From Burkholderia humptydooensis (GTDB taxonomy: Bacteria; Pseudomonadota; Gammaproteobacteria; Burkholderiales; Burkholderiaceae), in the NCBI RefSeq assembly GCF_001513745.1, contig NZ_CP013380.1, positions 2,542,001 to 2,606,000 of the forward strand: a stretch of DNA of 64,000 nucleotides, written 5' to 3'. The notes beneath the pieces were generated by a model. It worked only from the letters and a program-made list of their open reading frames with translations. It ran no database searches and was not told the origin of the DNA. The position numbers were made by a program, and so were the translations under genes. Positions 53,480 through 61,403 of this stretch are shown piece by piece. The stretch's first letter is position 1; each line of letters opens with the position of its first letter.

Positions 53480-54282
53480 AAGGCTGCTGTCAATAGCGAT
53501 TGAATCTCTCCTTTGCTGAGTAGCTTCGGATCACGATGGGTCGTGATCTGTCGATGTTGAAGTCCGACGAGGGACAATTTCTTTACGATGCCGCGCGCTG
53601 CCTCGCGGCCCGCGCTATCCGGGTCCAGCCATACCGTGACCGGACGCTGCTGTTGGATGAGCCGAGCGAGTACCTTGTCGTTCAACGCCGTGCCGAGGAT
53701 CGCCATGCCCTGCGCTTCGCCGGATTCGCCGACACGAAACGCAGAGAGGATGTCCTCAACGAGCACGGGGTCGCCCTGCCCGAACGCCGCAACGATGTGC
53801 CGCTTGTCGATGGCTGCGCCGATGTACTTCGGCTCCCGCCCGTCAACCGAGCGAGCCTGCCAGTACACGATGCGCCCAGCGTCAACTACAGGCAGCACCA
53901 CGCGGTTCGTACGGGCATGGTGGTACGCACCTAGCTTGCCGACTTCCGAGCGCCCTATGGACGCTTTGAGCAGCCAGAGGCGAGCCTCAATAGGCCAAGT
54001 CTCAATGTCGAAGTTCGCAGGCTGAGGCGGGGATGCGGTCGTTGCCGCTTCCTCATCAGCCGCCTGCTCCTCTCGCATACGCTTGACCCGCTCAGCGAAA
54101 CTCTCCATCGGCTTCCACTCGATCACTGTCTCGCGACAGCGGAAGCACCAGCCTGACCACTTCTCGCGGTCGTTGCTGATAAGCAGCGTGGGTCCGGAGC
54201 TGGACCCGGAACAGCCGTGGAATGCTCGGCCTTTATGCCCGAGCTTGAGGCGTTGCGCGGCACGCAGCCACGCTTCCGCCAT
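53476..54282 (-). CDS. DNA primase (TOPRIM type)
   Basis: 268 residues from 54282. An N-terminal zinc-like part (CSGSSSG, WCFRC) is followed by the TOPRIM core: VLVEDILSAFRVG (Glu of motif I) and TVWLDPDSAGREAA (D-x-D). It makes primers for the phage polymerase. It overlaps the helicase gene, and its start abuts the stop of an 81-residue gene. Confidence 0.9.
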   Translation of the reverse strand: MAEAWLRAAQRLKLGHKGRAFHGCSGSSSGPTLLISNDREKWSGWCFRCRETVIEWKPMESFAERVKRMREEQAADEEAATTASPPQPANFDIETWPIEARLWLLKASIGRSEVGKLGAYHHARTNRVVLPVVDAGRIVYWQARSVDGREPKYIGAAIDKRHIVAAFGQGDPVLVEDILSAFRVGESGEAQGMAILGTALNDKVLARLIQQQRPVTVWLDPDSAGREAARGIVKKLSLVGLQHRQITTHRDPKLLSKGEIQSLLTAAF

Positions 54283-54527
54283 CAGTGCTTCGGCTTGCGC
54301 CGCTCCCTCGCGAGCTGGATGATCTGCTGAGCGTTCATGCGCAGCCACGTATCGTCGTACTGCGCCCGGAAGTTCTTGCCGGACTGCTTACGCTCGGGCT
54401 GCTCGCCGCCGTGCTGCTCGCGCCATCGCGCCGCTGCCGCACGGCCCAGCTCGAAGCCGGTGAGCTTCATCGCCGACGCCGGGAAGTGAGCACGCATGTA
54501 CGACTCGACCGATACCTTGGCCGTCAT
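54282..54527 (-). CDS. Hypothetical protein upstream of primase
   Basis: 81 residues, basic (FELGRAAAARWREQHGGEQ, QIIQLARERRKPKH). The stop overlaps the primase start at 54282. I do not recognise it. Charge and place suggest a nucleic-acid or replication accessory, but that is a guess. Confidence 0.65.
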   Translation of the reverse strand: MTAKVSVESYMRAHFPASAMKLTGFELGRAAAARWREQHGGEQPERKQSGKNFRAQYDDTWLRMNAQQIIQLARERRKPKH

Positions 54528-54799
54528 TACAGTACGCCTCCGAGGTTCGTCGCTTCCTGAGCCGCAGCGGCGCGAACGTTCTGGGCGTGGAGAATGGCAC
54601 GATCAGCGGCCCCCTCGGCTTCGCGGGCGACGGCCTCGGCCTTCTTCACGTAGTCGCGGGTCGTCTCCTCGACCTTGAGTGCGATGCGCTTCTCGGCGTC
54701 GGCAGTAGCGACCGTCAGGCGCAGCGATGCGACGTGAGCACGAACAGCAAGGCCGTGCAGCTTGCGGGTGGTTGCGGTAATGATTGCGGACAGCTTCAT
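54527..54799 (-). CDS. Hypothetical Ala-rich helical protein
   Basis: About 90 residues. The start at 54799 (MKLSAIITATTRK) is preferred because AAGGAG lies 10 bases before it, whereas the ATG at 54808 would be one base after it. Long charged Ala-rich helix (KKAEAVAREAEGAADRAILH) suggests a coiled coil. Function unknown. Confidence 0.6.
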   Translation of the reverse strand: MKLSAIITATTRKLHGLAVRAHVASLRLTVATADAEKRIALKVEETTRDYVKKAEAVAREAEGAADRAILHAQNVRAAAAQEATNLGGVL

Positions 54800-54887
54800 A
54801 AGAGTCATGCTCCTTGAAATCGGATTGATGGAATATTGGATGGCCGCGCACCTGACATAAGCACGCGGCGGTCAGGCAGTTTGATGC

Positions 54888-55097
54888 TTACGCCTTGCTC
54901 TCGATGAGCACCATGTGGGACGACTCGCGACGAGTCTGCTCCGGGCGTCCGGCCCAATCCTTGCGGCCCGTGACGTTGATGAGCGCGGTCTTCGGCGACA
55001 GCTTGGTGACGTTGCCCGTGAGGAGGTTCCTGTATCCCGTCTGTGCGAAGGCTACAGTGTCGCCCACCTTCACCTCGCGACCGAGGAAATCCTTCAC
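54888..55097 (-). CDS. Hypothetical small protein, SH3-like barrel possible
   Basis: 69 residues from a GTG start overlapping the stop of the gene upstream (GTGA). The sequence VKVGDTVAFAQTGYRNLLTG-NVTKLSPKTALINV has alternating strands like a KOW/SH3 barrel, so RNA or protein binding is conceivable. Phage early-gene position. Confidence 0.55.
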   Translation of the reverse strand: MKDFLGREVKVGDTVAFAQTGYRNLLTGNVTKLSPKTALINVTGRKDWAGRPEQTRRESSHMVLIESKA

Positions 55098-55321
55098 GCG
55101 GCCTCCAGTGCTGCGACGCGCAGCTCAGCGTCGCCATAGTCCACGTCACGACCGCGCTGCGCTGCCTCGCTCTGGAGCCTGAGCTGCCGCTCGATAACCG
55201 CCAGCGACCACGCCCTAGCGTTACGGTAGCCGCGAGCACGCGCTTCGCGGTCGAGACGGCGGACATATCGGCGGGTCGGTCGGCCGCCGCCGACAGTCGA
55301 AAAGGTACGGACTACGATCAT
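55094..55321 (-). CDS. Hypothetical Arg-rich early protein
   Basis: 75 residues, strongly basic (PTRRYVRRLDREARARGYR). AAGGAG precedes the ATG. Coupled to the gene downstream by GTGA overlap. No family recognised; may bind nucleic acid. Confidence 0.6.
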   Translation of the reverse strand: MIVVRTFSTVGGGRPTRRYVRRLDREARARGYRNARAWSLAVIERQLRLQSEAAQRGRDVDYGDAELRVAALEAA

Positions 55322-55387
55322 TTGCTGAGGCTCCTTGTCAGAAAGAAGTAGCGGATTGCGTCAAGCACTTCGCGAGGGTCGCGAGGC

Positions 55388-55549
55388 TTAGGAACGGGCT
55401 TCTGCTTCCGCACGGTCGATGCGGTCGCGGAGGATGGCCGAGTTCTCGTCATGGATGCGGTCGTGATAGCCGGTGTCGTGGCCCCACACGTAGCCGAACA
55501 GCAGTCCGGCAGCGAGGCCGCCGAGCGTCGCGATGTACTCGGCGATCAT
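55388..55549 (-). CDS. 53-residue single-span membrane protein
   Basis: MIAEYIATLGGLAAGLLFGY opens a hydrophobic helix; the rest is charged (HDRIHDENSAILRDRIDRAE). The ATG overlaps the stop of the upstream gene (ATGA at 55549-55546), which supports the call despite its size. A membrane-located early protein could serve exclusion or host take-over. Unknown. Confidence 0.6.
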   Translation of the reverse strand: MIAEYIATLGGLAAGLLFGYVWGHDTGYHDRIHDENSAILRDRIDRAEAEARS

Positions 55550-55758
55550 GCGAACAGCGCTTCGAGGCCGCGCTTGGCTTCGCGCTGCTGACGCCGCACG
55601 TTCGTGACGTGATCCTTGGAGCGCGAGCGATCACGCTGCGGCATGAGGTCGGCGGAATGGCGAGCAGCGCCCCGCGCTCCCTCAGCAGTGACACGAGCGG
55701 CGCGCTTGTTCATCGGCACGAGAGCGCCATTGAGGCCAACGTCGTAGAAGCGCTTCAT
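55546..55758 (-). CDS. Hypothetical basic early protein
   Basis: 70 residues (MKRFYDVGLNGALVPMNKR, then Arg/Ala-rich with VRRQQREAKRGLEALFA). Overlaps neighbours on both sides by four bases, so part of a tightly coupled early operon. Not recognised. Confidence 0.6.
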   Translation of the reverse strand: MKRFYDVGLNGALVPMNKRAARVTAEGARGAARHSADLMPQRDRSRSKDHVTNVRRQQREAKRGLEALFA

Positions 55759-56210
55759 GCCCCGACTCCCGTGCGCGCTTGGAACTTCGTGATGTCCTTG
55801 TGACGGTATTCGCGGATCGACCCAACAGTGACGCCGTAGCTCTTGGCGATGGCGGTCGGACCTTCTCCTGCTGCGAGGCGGGCAATGACAGCGACGCGCT
55901 GCTCGTTCGTGAGCTTCCTGCGGACAGGTGCCCGTTTCACGGATGGGGCGGACGACGCCGGAGCTGGCTCCGGGAGGATGTTCTTGCGCTGCTCGAACAT
56001 GAGCTGAATCGCATTACCGTGTCCGCCACCGTCCGTGAATTGGGCTATCAAAGCCACTTCCGCACGAATGAGGCAAAGGCTGTGGCTGTACTCGCGAATG
56101 CTCTGAGCCGCCATGAACCCGTCAATCGCTTTCAGGAGTTCCTCAGCGTCCCAGTGATTAAGTCGCAGGTCGGCGTACGGCAGCGCTTCAGGTGTGCGGA
56201 TGCGGCTCAT
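55755..56210 (-). CDS. Helix-turn-helix protein, possible phage regulator
   Basis: 151 residues. The C-terminal third has an HTH of the transposase/resolvase-like type: LTNEQRVAVIARLAAGEG, TAIAKSYGVTVGSIREYRH, with the usual A-K-x-Y-G-V-T turn. The N-terminal part is helical (DAEELLKAIDGFMAAQSI). It is the only DNA-binding regulator-like protein found in the prophage, so it is the best, though weak, candidate for lysogeny or early gene control. It lies in mid operon, which is unusual for a repressor. Confidence 0.65.
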   Translation of the reverse strand: MSRIRTPEALPYADLRLNHWDAEELLKAIDGFMAAQSIREYSHSLCLIRAEVALIAQFTDGGGHGNAIQLMFEQRKNILPEPAPASSAPSVKRAPVRRKLTNEQRVAVIARLAAGEGPTAIAKSYGVTVGSIREYRHKDITKFQARTGVGA

Positions 56211-56404
56211 GCGATCCTCCCGACGAGTGCCTGAGCGAAGGCGAGGGTCATGGCCGAATTAAGCACGATGCGTTTCTGGCCCGGATAGTCAAGCGGCTTG
56301 CCTTCGGCATCGATAACGCGATGAAGCTTGCCGTGGACGAACTTTCGAAGGTTCTTCGGGGGAGTTGGGGTGTACGGTTGTACGTGGCGGGGCTTTTGAG
56401 TCAT
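56207..56404 (-). CDS. Hypothetical small protein
   Basis: 65 residues (KNLRKFVHGKLHRVIDAEGK). Overlaps the HTH gene start by four bases. No recognised domain. Confidence 0.55.
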   Translation of the reverse strand: MTQKPRHVQPYTPTPPKNLRKFVHGKLHRVIDAEGKPLDYPGQKRIVLNSAMTLAFAQALVGRIA

Positions 56405-56452
56405 GCTCGATTGCCTCAGAGATGGTTACGTGGATGGCCGAGTGGCCGGAGG

Positions 56453-56956
56453 TTACGACTGAACTGCCTTTGCGTCTTCGGACTTGACGAGATCGCCGAC
56501 AGCGAGCAGCGCCGTGGTCAATTCCGGGTTGTTTGTCTTCGCGCCTGCCTTCTTGATCTTCTTGAGCAGGGCAGATACCGCACCGTTCACGTCGAACAGC
56601 GCGTCCGGATCGGGCTCTTTCTTGCCGAGCGCGAACCACGGTTCGAGTGCTGCGCCTTCGAGATCGGCCACGCCTTCACGGTCGAACAGGAACGGTGCGT
56701 CTTGCTTGGTCTTCGGGTCAGTGTTCGCCTTGACCTTGCCGTACAGCAGAAACCACTCGGCCAGCGCGGCTGAGCGAGAACCCTTCAATTCACGGACGGC
56801 GATAAACAGCTTGTTCACATAGAACGTGTTGCCATGTTCAGCAACCGCGTTGATGGCCGACAGGCCGACTTGCTGGATGTCATTCTGGAGTTTCACGCCG
56901 CGAGCGGTGATGGACTTGATTGCCTTGTCCATTGCGGCATTCGAGAGGTACGTCAT
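56453..56956 (-). CDS. Hypothetical conserved-looking early phage protein
   Basis: 167 residues with a defined fold judging by composition: LQNDIQQVGLSAINAVAEHG, then FYVNKLFIAVRELKGSRSAALAEWFLLYGKV and a C-terminal helical tail (AVSALLKKIKKAGAKTNN). The AAL-EWFL-YGKV segment recalls proteins common in podovirus early regions, but no function is known to me. Confidence 0.65.
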   Translation of the reverse strand: MTYLSNAAMDKAIKSITARGVKLQNDIQQVGLSAINAVAEHGNTFYVNKLFIAVRELKGSRSAALAEWFLLYGKVKANTDPKTKQDAPFLFDREGVADLEGAALEPWFALGKKEPDPDALFDVNGAVSALLKKIKKAGAKTNNPELTTALLAVGDLVKSEDAKAVQS

Positions 56957-57066
56957 ATTGGCTCCTATCGGGCGTCATGCGCCGTCCAGTGAATTGAAGG
57001 GTCGAAGATACAACCGGGCGAATCAGCCCGACACAAGCCCGCTGAGCGAGCCTGTAGCTGGATGAT

Positions 57067-57243
57067 TCAGTTCGCGCTTTCGTCGCGATTAGGTTGCTTA
57101 TCCGCCTTGGCTTCGTCCTGCCCGTGATGGAACAGGCACGATGCGCCACCGGTAAGCATGGCCGCGCCCACCGAGCCGCACACGGGAGTATGCGAGCAGG
57201 CCGATAGCAGGGCCACCATAGAGAGAATGCAGAGGTATTTCAT
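57067..57243 (-). CDS. Small phage lipoprotein
   Basis: 58 residues from 57243; signal MKYLCILSMVALLSAC with lipobox LSAC, then a short tail with two further Cys. The ATG overlaps the stop of a 30-residue membrane peptide gene. In an early region a lipoprotein may act in superinfection exclusion; that is an inference. Confidence 0.65.
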   Translation of the reverse strand: MKYLCILSMVALLSACSHTPVCGSVGAAMLTGGASCLFHHGQDEAKADKQPNRDESAN

Positions 57244-57332
57244 TTCGTCAGCCAGTTCCCGAAAGTGGGAAGGCCGACGATCCAGAAGTAGAGCCATCCG
57301 AGGAGGACGACCCAACAGATGAGCTGTTTCAT
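57240..57332 (-). CDS. 30-residue membrane peptide
   Basis: MKQLICWVVLLGWLYFWIVG opens an almost wholly hydrophobic peptide ending GNWLTK. GGAG lies six bases before the ATG, and its TGA overlaps the lipoprotein start (ATGA). Coupling to a lipoprotein suggests a two-part membrane system. Confidence 0.5.
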   Translation of the reverse strand: MKQLICWVVLLGWLYFWIVGLPTFGNWLTK

Positions 57333-57382
57333 ACAGGCTCCCGTGAGAAGGAGCCCGCGATTCTACCTTACAGCCAGAAAGC

Positions 57383-57679
57383 TCAATCCGCCTGTGGGTT
57401 GTCCACGATGTCGGCGCACGCCAGCCAAAGGATCCGTGACAGGTTCTCGTCGTGATTGGCGAGTTCCGGCTCGTCCCATGCGCAGTACCTGCGCAGTTCG
57501 TCGCGCAGCGCGGCCGGATCGACCTTGTCGAGTTGCTTAACTATGTACGGCTGCTGACGCAGCCCCGCGATGGACGCATCGCACCGGCCGGGATGGTAGC
57601 CGAAGCGAGCATCGGCTTCGTACAACCAGAATTCGACGCGGCCAGATGATGAGGTGAACCAGCGTTGAGGATCACGCAT
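57383..57679 (-). CDS. Hypothetical early protein
   Basis: 98 residues from 57679 (MRDPQRWFTSSSGRVEFWLY). Acidic, with WDEPELANHDENLSRILWLA. Overlaps the preceding gene by eight bases. Not recognised. Confidence 0.55.
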   Translation of the reverse strand: MRDPQRWFTSSSGRVEFWLYEADARFGYHPGRCDASIAGLRQQPYIVKQLDKVDPAALRDELRRYCAWDEPELANHDENLSRILWLACADIVDNPQAD

Positions 57680-57950
57680 AGCGCACCTCCACGCCGAAGA
57701 TTTCCGGCCAGCGCTCCGAGCGGTCACTCGGCGATGCCAAGTAGAAATCGCCGCTCACGTTCTGAACGAACAGGCGTGCTTGGCCGAGGCTCCGAGCTAC
57801 GCACATCTCACTCCCCATGTCCGGAAGCGGATACATGCCGCAGAGCTTGCGGGCCGTGGCACGAGAGATGCGCTTCATGAACTCCGGGCCGTAGTACCAG
57901 CACGTCCGACGGTCGCTTTCTCGGTCAGGCAGAACCTTGATCGTAATCAT
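57672..57950 (-). CDS. Hypothetical early protein
   Basis: 92 residues (MITIKVLPDRESDRRTCWYY). Mixed strand/helix content, one Cys in the first part. No known family. Overlaps the next gene. Confidence 0.55.
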   Translation of the reverse strand: MITIKVLPDRESDRRTCWYYGPEFMKRISRATARKLCGMYPLPDMGSEMCVARSLGQARLFVQNVSGDFYLASPSDRSERWPEIFGVEVRYA

Positions 57951-57959
57951 GGCCGCGCC

Positions 57960-58361
57960 TCATCGATACCAGAACGTCACGTCATCGAACTCGACGGAGC
58001 TGTAGTCCGCACGGATATTCCGGGCTGTCGCTGCCCAATCGACTTCGATGTAGGCCGGGAGCCCTTTCGGGAGGTCGCCGATGTCTTCGACCAGCTCACG
58101 AGCGTAGTCCTCGAAGTAGCTGTCGCGGACGAGCGTGACTGGATACCACCGCCCTTCCCATTGCTCGTCACCGCCGTAACCGGCGAGGTCGTCAAGCAAT
58201 ACTTCAAGGGTAGCCAGTTCATCGGGCTCGCCGTCATCGATCTTGGCCCACGAGCCAGCGCCGTGCTGCTCGTCGTACTCATCCCGCGATTCGCGCAGTT
58301 CTTCAACGCGAGCGATCACGTCACGGATGTCAAGGACATCCTCTTGGTTGCTGATAGTCAT
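57960..58361 (-). CDS. ArdA-like acidic protein (possible DNA mimic)
   Basis: 133 residues, strongly acidic. The C-terminus YPVTLVRDSYFEDYAREL-EDIGDLP and VDWAATARNIRADYSSVEF matches a frequent pattern in plasmid and phage proteins that resemble the ArdA antirestriction domain (the S-Y-F-x-Y-A core and I-D-W-x-x-A). ArdA proteins mimic DNA and block type I restriction. It is the first gene after the group II intron. Assignment is moderate. Confidence 0.5.
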   Translation of the reverse strand: MTISNQEDVLDIRDVIARVEELRESRDEYDEQHGAGSWAKIDDGEPDELATLEVLLDDLAGYGGDEQWEGRWYPVTLVRDSYFEDYARELVEDIGDLPKGLPAYIEVDWAATARNIRADYSSVEFDDVTFWYR

Positions 58362-58399
58362 GGCGACTCCAGATAAGGACTACTGAGCATAAGAGGATC

Positions 58400-60306
58400 G
58401 AGTAGGGTGAGGGGTTACCCCCTCAGCCCTCTCACACCACCGTACGTGCGGTTCCGCATACGGCGGTTCAGTTAATGCTCTGGAGGCGATCCACCGTCCG
58501 ACGGATCGAGACCAGTCCCCGTGCATCGAAGTAGGCATTGGGTAACGCCTGCTTCAAATGGTGAGAACCGGCGTTCCACCAAGGTCCTCGCCCGTTCACG
58601 CTCGATTTCCATGCCCGCTCCGGGCGTAGGCCCAGTGCGATCATGTTGCGCTCTCGGGTTCGGGGGCGCTTCCACTGCCGCCAGATCAGGCAGCGCAAAC
58701 GCCTTCGCAACCATCCGTCCAGCCCCTCCAGCCGCTTGTGCTGCTGGCTGAGCCGGAAGTAATTTGCCCACCCCCGTAGGACCGGGTTGAGCTTCCGGAT
58801 CGTCTGCTCAAGGGACCCGCTTCTTCCCTTCAACGTCAGATCCCGCACCCGCGTCATCAATCGCTTGATGCTTTCCGGTGCAATCCGGATCTGTGCTTGA
58901 CCCAACCTCACCGCCACCCGGTATCCCAGGAACTTCCGCGTGCTCGGCCGCGCCACCGCACTCTTGGCCTCGTTCACGCGCAGCTTCAAGACCTTCTCGA
59001 GATAGGCCCTGATTCTCGCCATGACGCGCTGTCCTGCTTGTTGGCTGCCAACGTAAATGTTGCAGTCGTCAGCGTACCGGCAGAACGCCAGCCCTCGGCT
59101 CTCCAGCCTCCGATCCAGATCACTCAGCAATATATTCGACAGTAGCGGGGACAGCGGGCCGCCTTGCGGCGTGCCCTCCGTCCTCGCACGCGTCACGCCG
59201 TGCGCCATCATCCCCGCTTCGAGGAAGCGGCGAATCAGCTTCAGCGTCACTTTGTCTTTTACATGCCTCGCAACCCGGCCCATCAGCACATCATGGTTGA
59301 CTCGATCGAAGAACTTCTCCAAATCGATATCGACCACCCAATGCCGACCACCCTGAACATAGGCTTGCGCCTGACGCACCGCGTCCAACGCACTCTTGCC
59401 CGGTCGGAATCCGTAACTACTCGCCGAGAACGTCGGCTCCAAGATCGGTTGCAATACTTGGTGCAGCGCTTGCTGGATCAGTCGGTCCACCACGCTTGGC
59501 ACGCCCAGCGTCCTCACCCCGCCTTGCGGCTTCGGTATGTCCGCCCGGCGTACCGCCTGCGGTACGTACCGCCCTTCCAGCAGCGCCTGCTTCACACTCG
59601 GCCAGTGCATCTTGAGCCAGTCACCAAGGCCTTCCACGCTCAGCCCATCTACCCCGGCTGAACCCTGGTTCCTCAGCACCCGGCGGTATGCTCGCCTCAT
59701 GTTGCCGCGTTCCACGACGCGCTCCATCAGCGCGTCGCCCTCCGATTTCGTTTGCCCAGATGTCGCCGTGCCCGTCTCCGCACCCCGCACGCAGCCCGGT
59801 GGCTTCCGGCCACCCCTCGCGTGCTCGGCCACTGTCTCCAGCGCTTCTGCATCCATAACAGGCTTCGAGATCATCCGTCCTACTCTCGGCATTCACTGTT
59901 CCGGCCTTCGGTCCCGGTCCTCTTCGGCTCTCCGCCTTCGCCTTGACCTACTATGCCTTCTGCTGACTTCTGCTTCCGCGTCCCGCCGCCTCTCGACCTC
60001 GGTAGCTGGCCTTACCGCGCCAGCACAGAAACAGATCTCCCCGGGTATTGCGCACTCACCTTCACGCTTATGCCTGTCGGATCTACGTAACAACGTCGGT
60101 GCAAGTTTCGGGCTTCGGTGAATTGGGACACCTTACCCAGTCGCTACGCCTCATATCCGCTTCCTGTTCGTCAGGCCAGCGCTTTGCCTCCCAGCTTCCT
60201 TCAGACTCCCAGTCACCCGGGAAACCCTTGCCTTCGGCTAACTCTTCCCCTTGCCGGGCGAGTAGAGGACTTTCACCTCCCAGTGAGTGCGCCCTGCCGG
60301 GCGCAC
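58400..60306 (-). mobile_element. Group II intron, class C type, with reverse transcriptase
   Basis: Minus-strand intron of about 1.9 kb. The 5' end is set at the GTGCG start (60306). The RT gene fills 58468-59892. After it, 58436-58467 folds as domain V: stems ACCGCCGTA/TACGGTGGT and TGCG/CGCA, a GAAC loop and a 2-base CG bulge. It is followed by a domain VI hairpin (AGGG...CCCT with TGAGGGG/CCCCTCA). The 3' end lies at about 58397-58404. The 5' exon ends in a Rho-independent terminator, the known target class of group IIC introns. It sits between two early genes and interrupts neither. Confidence 0.85.
58468..59874 (-). CDS. ltrA: Group II intron-encoded reverse transcriptase/maturase
   Basis: About 468 residues from 59874 (an upstream ATG at 59892 is possible). 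RT motifs: IPKPQGGVRTLGVPSV, VVDIDLEKFFDRVNH, GTPQGGPLSPLLSNI and FCRYADDCNIYV (catalytic Asp pair). The maturase X domain follows (LTLKGRSG, NPVLRGWANYF), and the C-terminal GPWWNAGSHHLKQALP is typical of IIC proteins. No H-N-H endonuclease domain is visible, again as in class C. It splices its host intron and copies it at new sites. Confidence 0.93.
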   Translation of the reverse strand: MISKPVMDAEALETVAEHARGGRKPPGCVRGAETGTATSGQTKSEGDALMERVVERGNMRRAYRRVLRNQGSAGVDGLSVEGLGDWLKMHWPSVKQALLEGRYVPQAVRRADIPKPQGGVRTLGVPSVVDRLIQQALHQVLQPILEPTFSASSYGFRPGKSALDAVRQAQAYVQGGRHWVVDIDLEKFFDRVNHDVLMGRVARHVKDKVTLKLIRRFLEAGMMAHGVTRARTEGTPQGGPLSPLLSNILLSDLDRRLESRGLAFCRYADDCNIYVGSQQAGQRVMARIRAYLEKVLKLRVNEAKSAVARPSTRKFLGYRVAVRLGQAQIRIAPESIKRLMTRVRDLTLKGRSGSLEQTIRKLNPVLRGWANYFRLSQQHKRLEGLDGWLRRRLRCLIWRQWKRPRTRERNMIALGLRPERAWKSSVNGRGPWWNAGSHHLKQALPNAYFDARGLVSIRRTVDRLQSIN

Positions 60307-60308
60307 CC

Positions 60309-60334
60309 AAAGAAAAGCCACCTCGATAGGTGGC
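60309..60334 (-). terminator. Rho-independent terminator at the intron insertion site
   Basis: GCCACCT (60334-60328) and AGGTGGC (60323-60317) with ATCG loop, followed on the minus strand by TTTTCTTT. The intron begins three bases later. It follows the 79-residue gene and could be an early-region terminator. Confidence 0.8.
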
Positions 60335-60410
60335 CGCTCGTCGGACTAGTCACTCAACTGTTCACCCGCCTCTCGGCGGTCCTAGCGATCCTTCCGGAGT
60401 CGCCTGTACC

Positions 60411-60650
60411 TCACTTCACGAGTAAGGTATCGAGAACGGCCTGATCGACAGGGCGCACGTTCTCGGCATCTTGCTCGTACAGCCACTCCTTGACGACGAA
60501 TGCGGTCGCCTTCGTCATTTCGGACGAAGACTTGATCCAGCCCATGTCGGGATGGTAAGCCGCAACGGCGTCTTCGTAGCTGAACAGGACACGAACGCCA
60601 CCCGGAAGCAAAAGCTCGCGAGCGTTGTTGGTGATCTTCCGTAGTTTCAT
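60411..60650 (-). CDS. First early gene: 79-residue hypothetical protein
   Basis: Starts MKLRKITNNARELLLPGGVR at 60650 with a GAGG site. The sequence VRVLFSYEDAVAAYHPDMGW, then KEWLYEQDAENVRPVDQAVL, looks like a compact strand/helix domain found in many phages as a small protein of unknown role. It is the promoter-proximal gene of the leftward programme. Confidence 0.65.
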   Translation of the reverse strand: MKLRKITNNARELLLPGGVRVLFSYEDAVAAYHPDMGWIKSSSEMTKATAFVVKEWLYEQDAENVRPVDQAVLDTLLVK

Positions 60651-60700
60651 GGTGGCCTCAGTGGTCAATACCTGCATTCTACGGTACGCAGGCGTCAAAA

Positions 60701-60740
60701 ATTGCCTCAGCGCCCGCTCAGTGGCCGACGCTCAGGCAAT
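60701..60740. repeat. Hairpin with 12-base arms
   Basis: ATTGCCTCAGCG (60701-60712) and CGCTCAGGCAAT (60729-60740) pair with one mismatch around a 16-base loop, between the first early gene and the upstream repeats. Possible origin or regulatory structure. Confidence 0.6.
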
Positions 60741-60750
60741 GTCAGACAAA

Positions 60751-60910
60751 GATTCATTAAGCGGCCGAGCCGTCATCACGTCACGTACCGCACGCCGTGA
60801 GTGCCCTTCACATGCGCTACCCGAGCTAGAGAGTCGGTTCGCCACGCTACGAGGTGCAATCAGGAGCCTGTAGTCCCTAGCTAGACTGCCGCTAGGCCGC
60901 TTAATGAATC
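60751..60910. repeat. 16-bp perfect inverted repeat pair
   Basis: GATTCATTAAGCGGCC (60751-60766) and its exact complement (60895-60910), 128 bases apart, in the non-coding leader. The enclosed and following DNA is rich in CTAG. May be paired operators or an origin element. Confidence 0.75.
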
Positions 60911-61230
60911 CCTGTCAAAGCCTAGAATCAGCAGCCAAATACAACTAGGCCGGTGTCTAGGTCATTCTCTAGGAATCTGATGGTTCGCCGCCGCTTCTCT
61001 GCCGACAGTTAAGTCAGCCGTAGCTGGACGCGGGCCATCAAGCACATTGTTAATGAGCGCTTCGCATCAGGAAGGCATTCAGAACCATCCGCTCGTAGTG
61101 CTATGACGCACACACTCGCATCCGGAACCTGCAACCAGCCATCCACCGAGCCAGCTACGCTACGTAGCCCACTCGTCCTACCTTACTGCTCGCTGATTCG
61201 TTGCTTTCGCTTCGTTTCAGCATGGTTCGC

Positions 61231-61259
61231 ATCTTACAGACTGCATCACCGTTTGTCAA
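61231..61259 (-). promoter_or_regulatory. Host-type early promoter, proximal
   Basis: Minus strand: TTGACA (61259-61254), 17-base spacer, TAAGAT (61236-61231). Consensus -35, 4/6 -10. Downstream sequence CATGCTGAA is shared with the next promoter. Confidence 0.65.
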
Positions 61260-61374
61260 CCGCCTTTTACTGTCTCCGAATTTCTCCGGCTGCTGCCTGC
61301 ATCGCCTCATTGTCTACTTGCTGCCGGTAGGGCTAGGCGTTCGTCTGTTCAGCGCTGCGTTCAGCATGGATCGA

Positions 61375-61403
61375 ACTTTACCTATCATTCAGCCATATGT
61401 CAA
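61375..61403 (-). promoter_or_regulatory. Host-type early promoter, middle
   Basis: Minus strand: TTGACA (61403-61398), 17-base spacer, TAAAGT (61380-61375). Upstream and downstream flanks resemble those of the proximal promoter, so the two look like an imperfect duplication about 144 bases apart. Confidence 0.65.

Noticed and set aside
60913..60918. Fourth early promoter at the TTGACA on the minus strand
   Set aside because: No acceptable -10 box 16-18 bases downstream.
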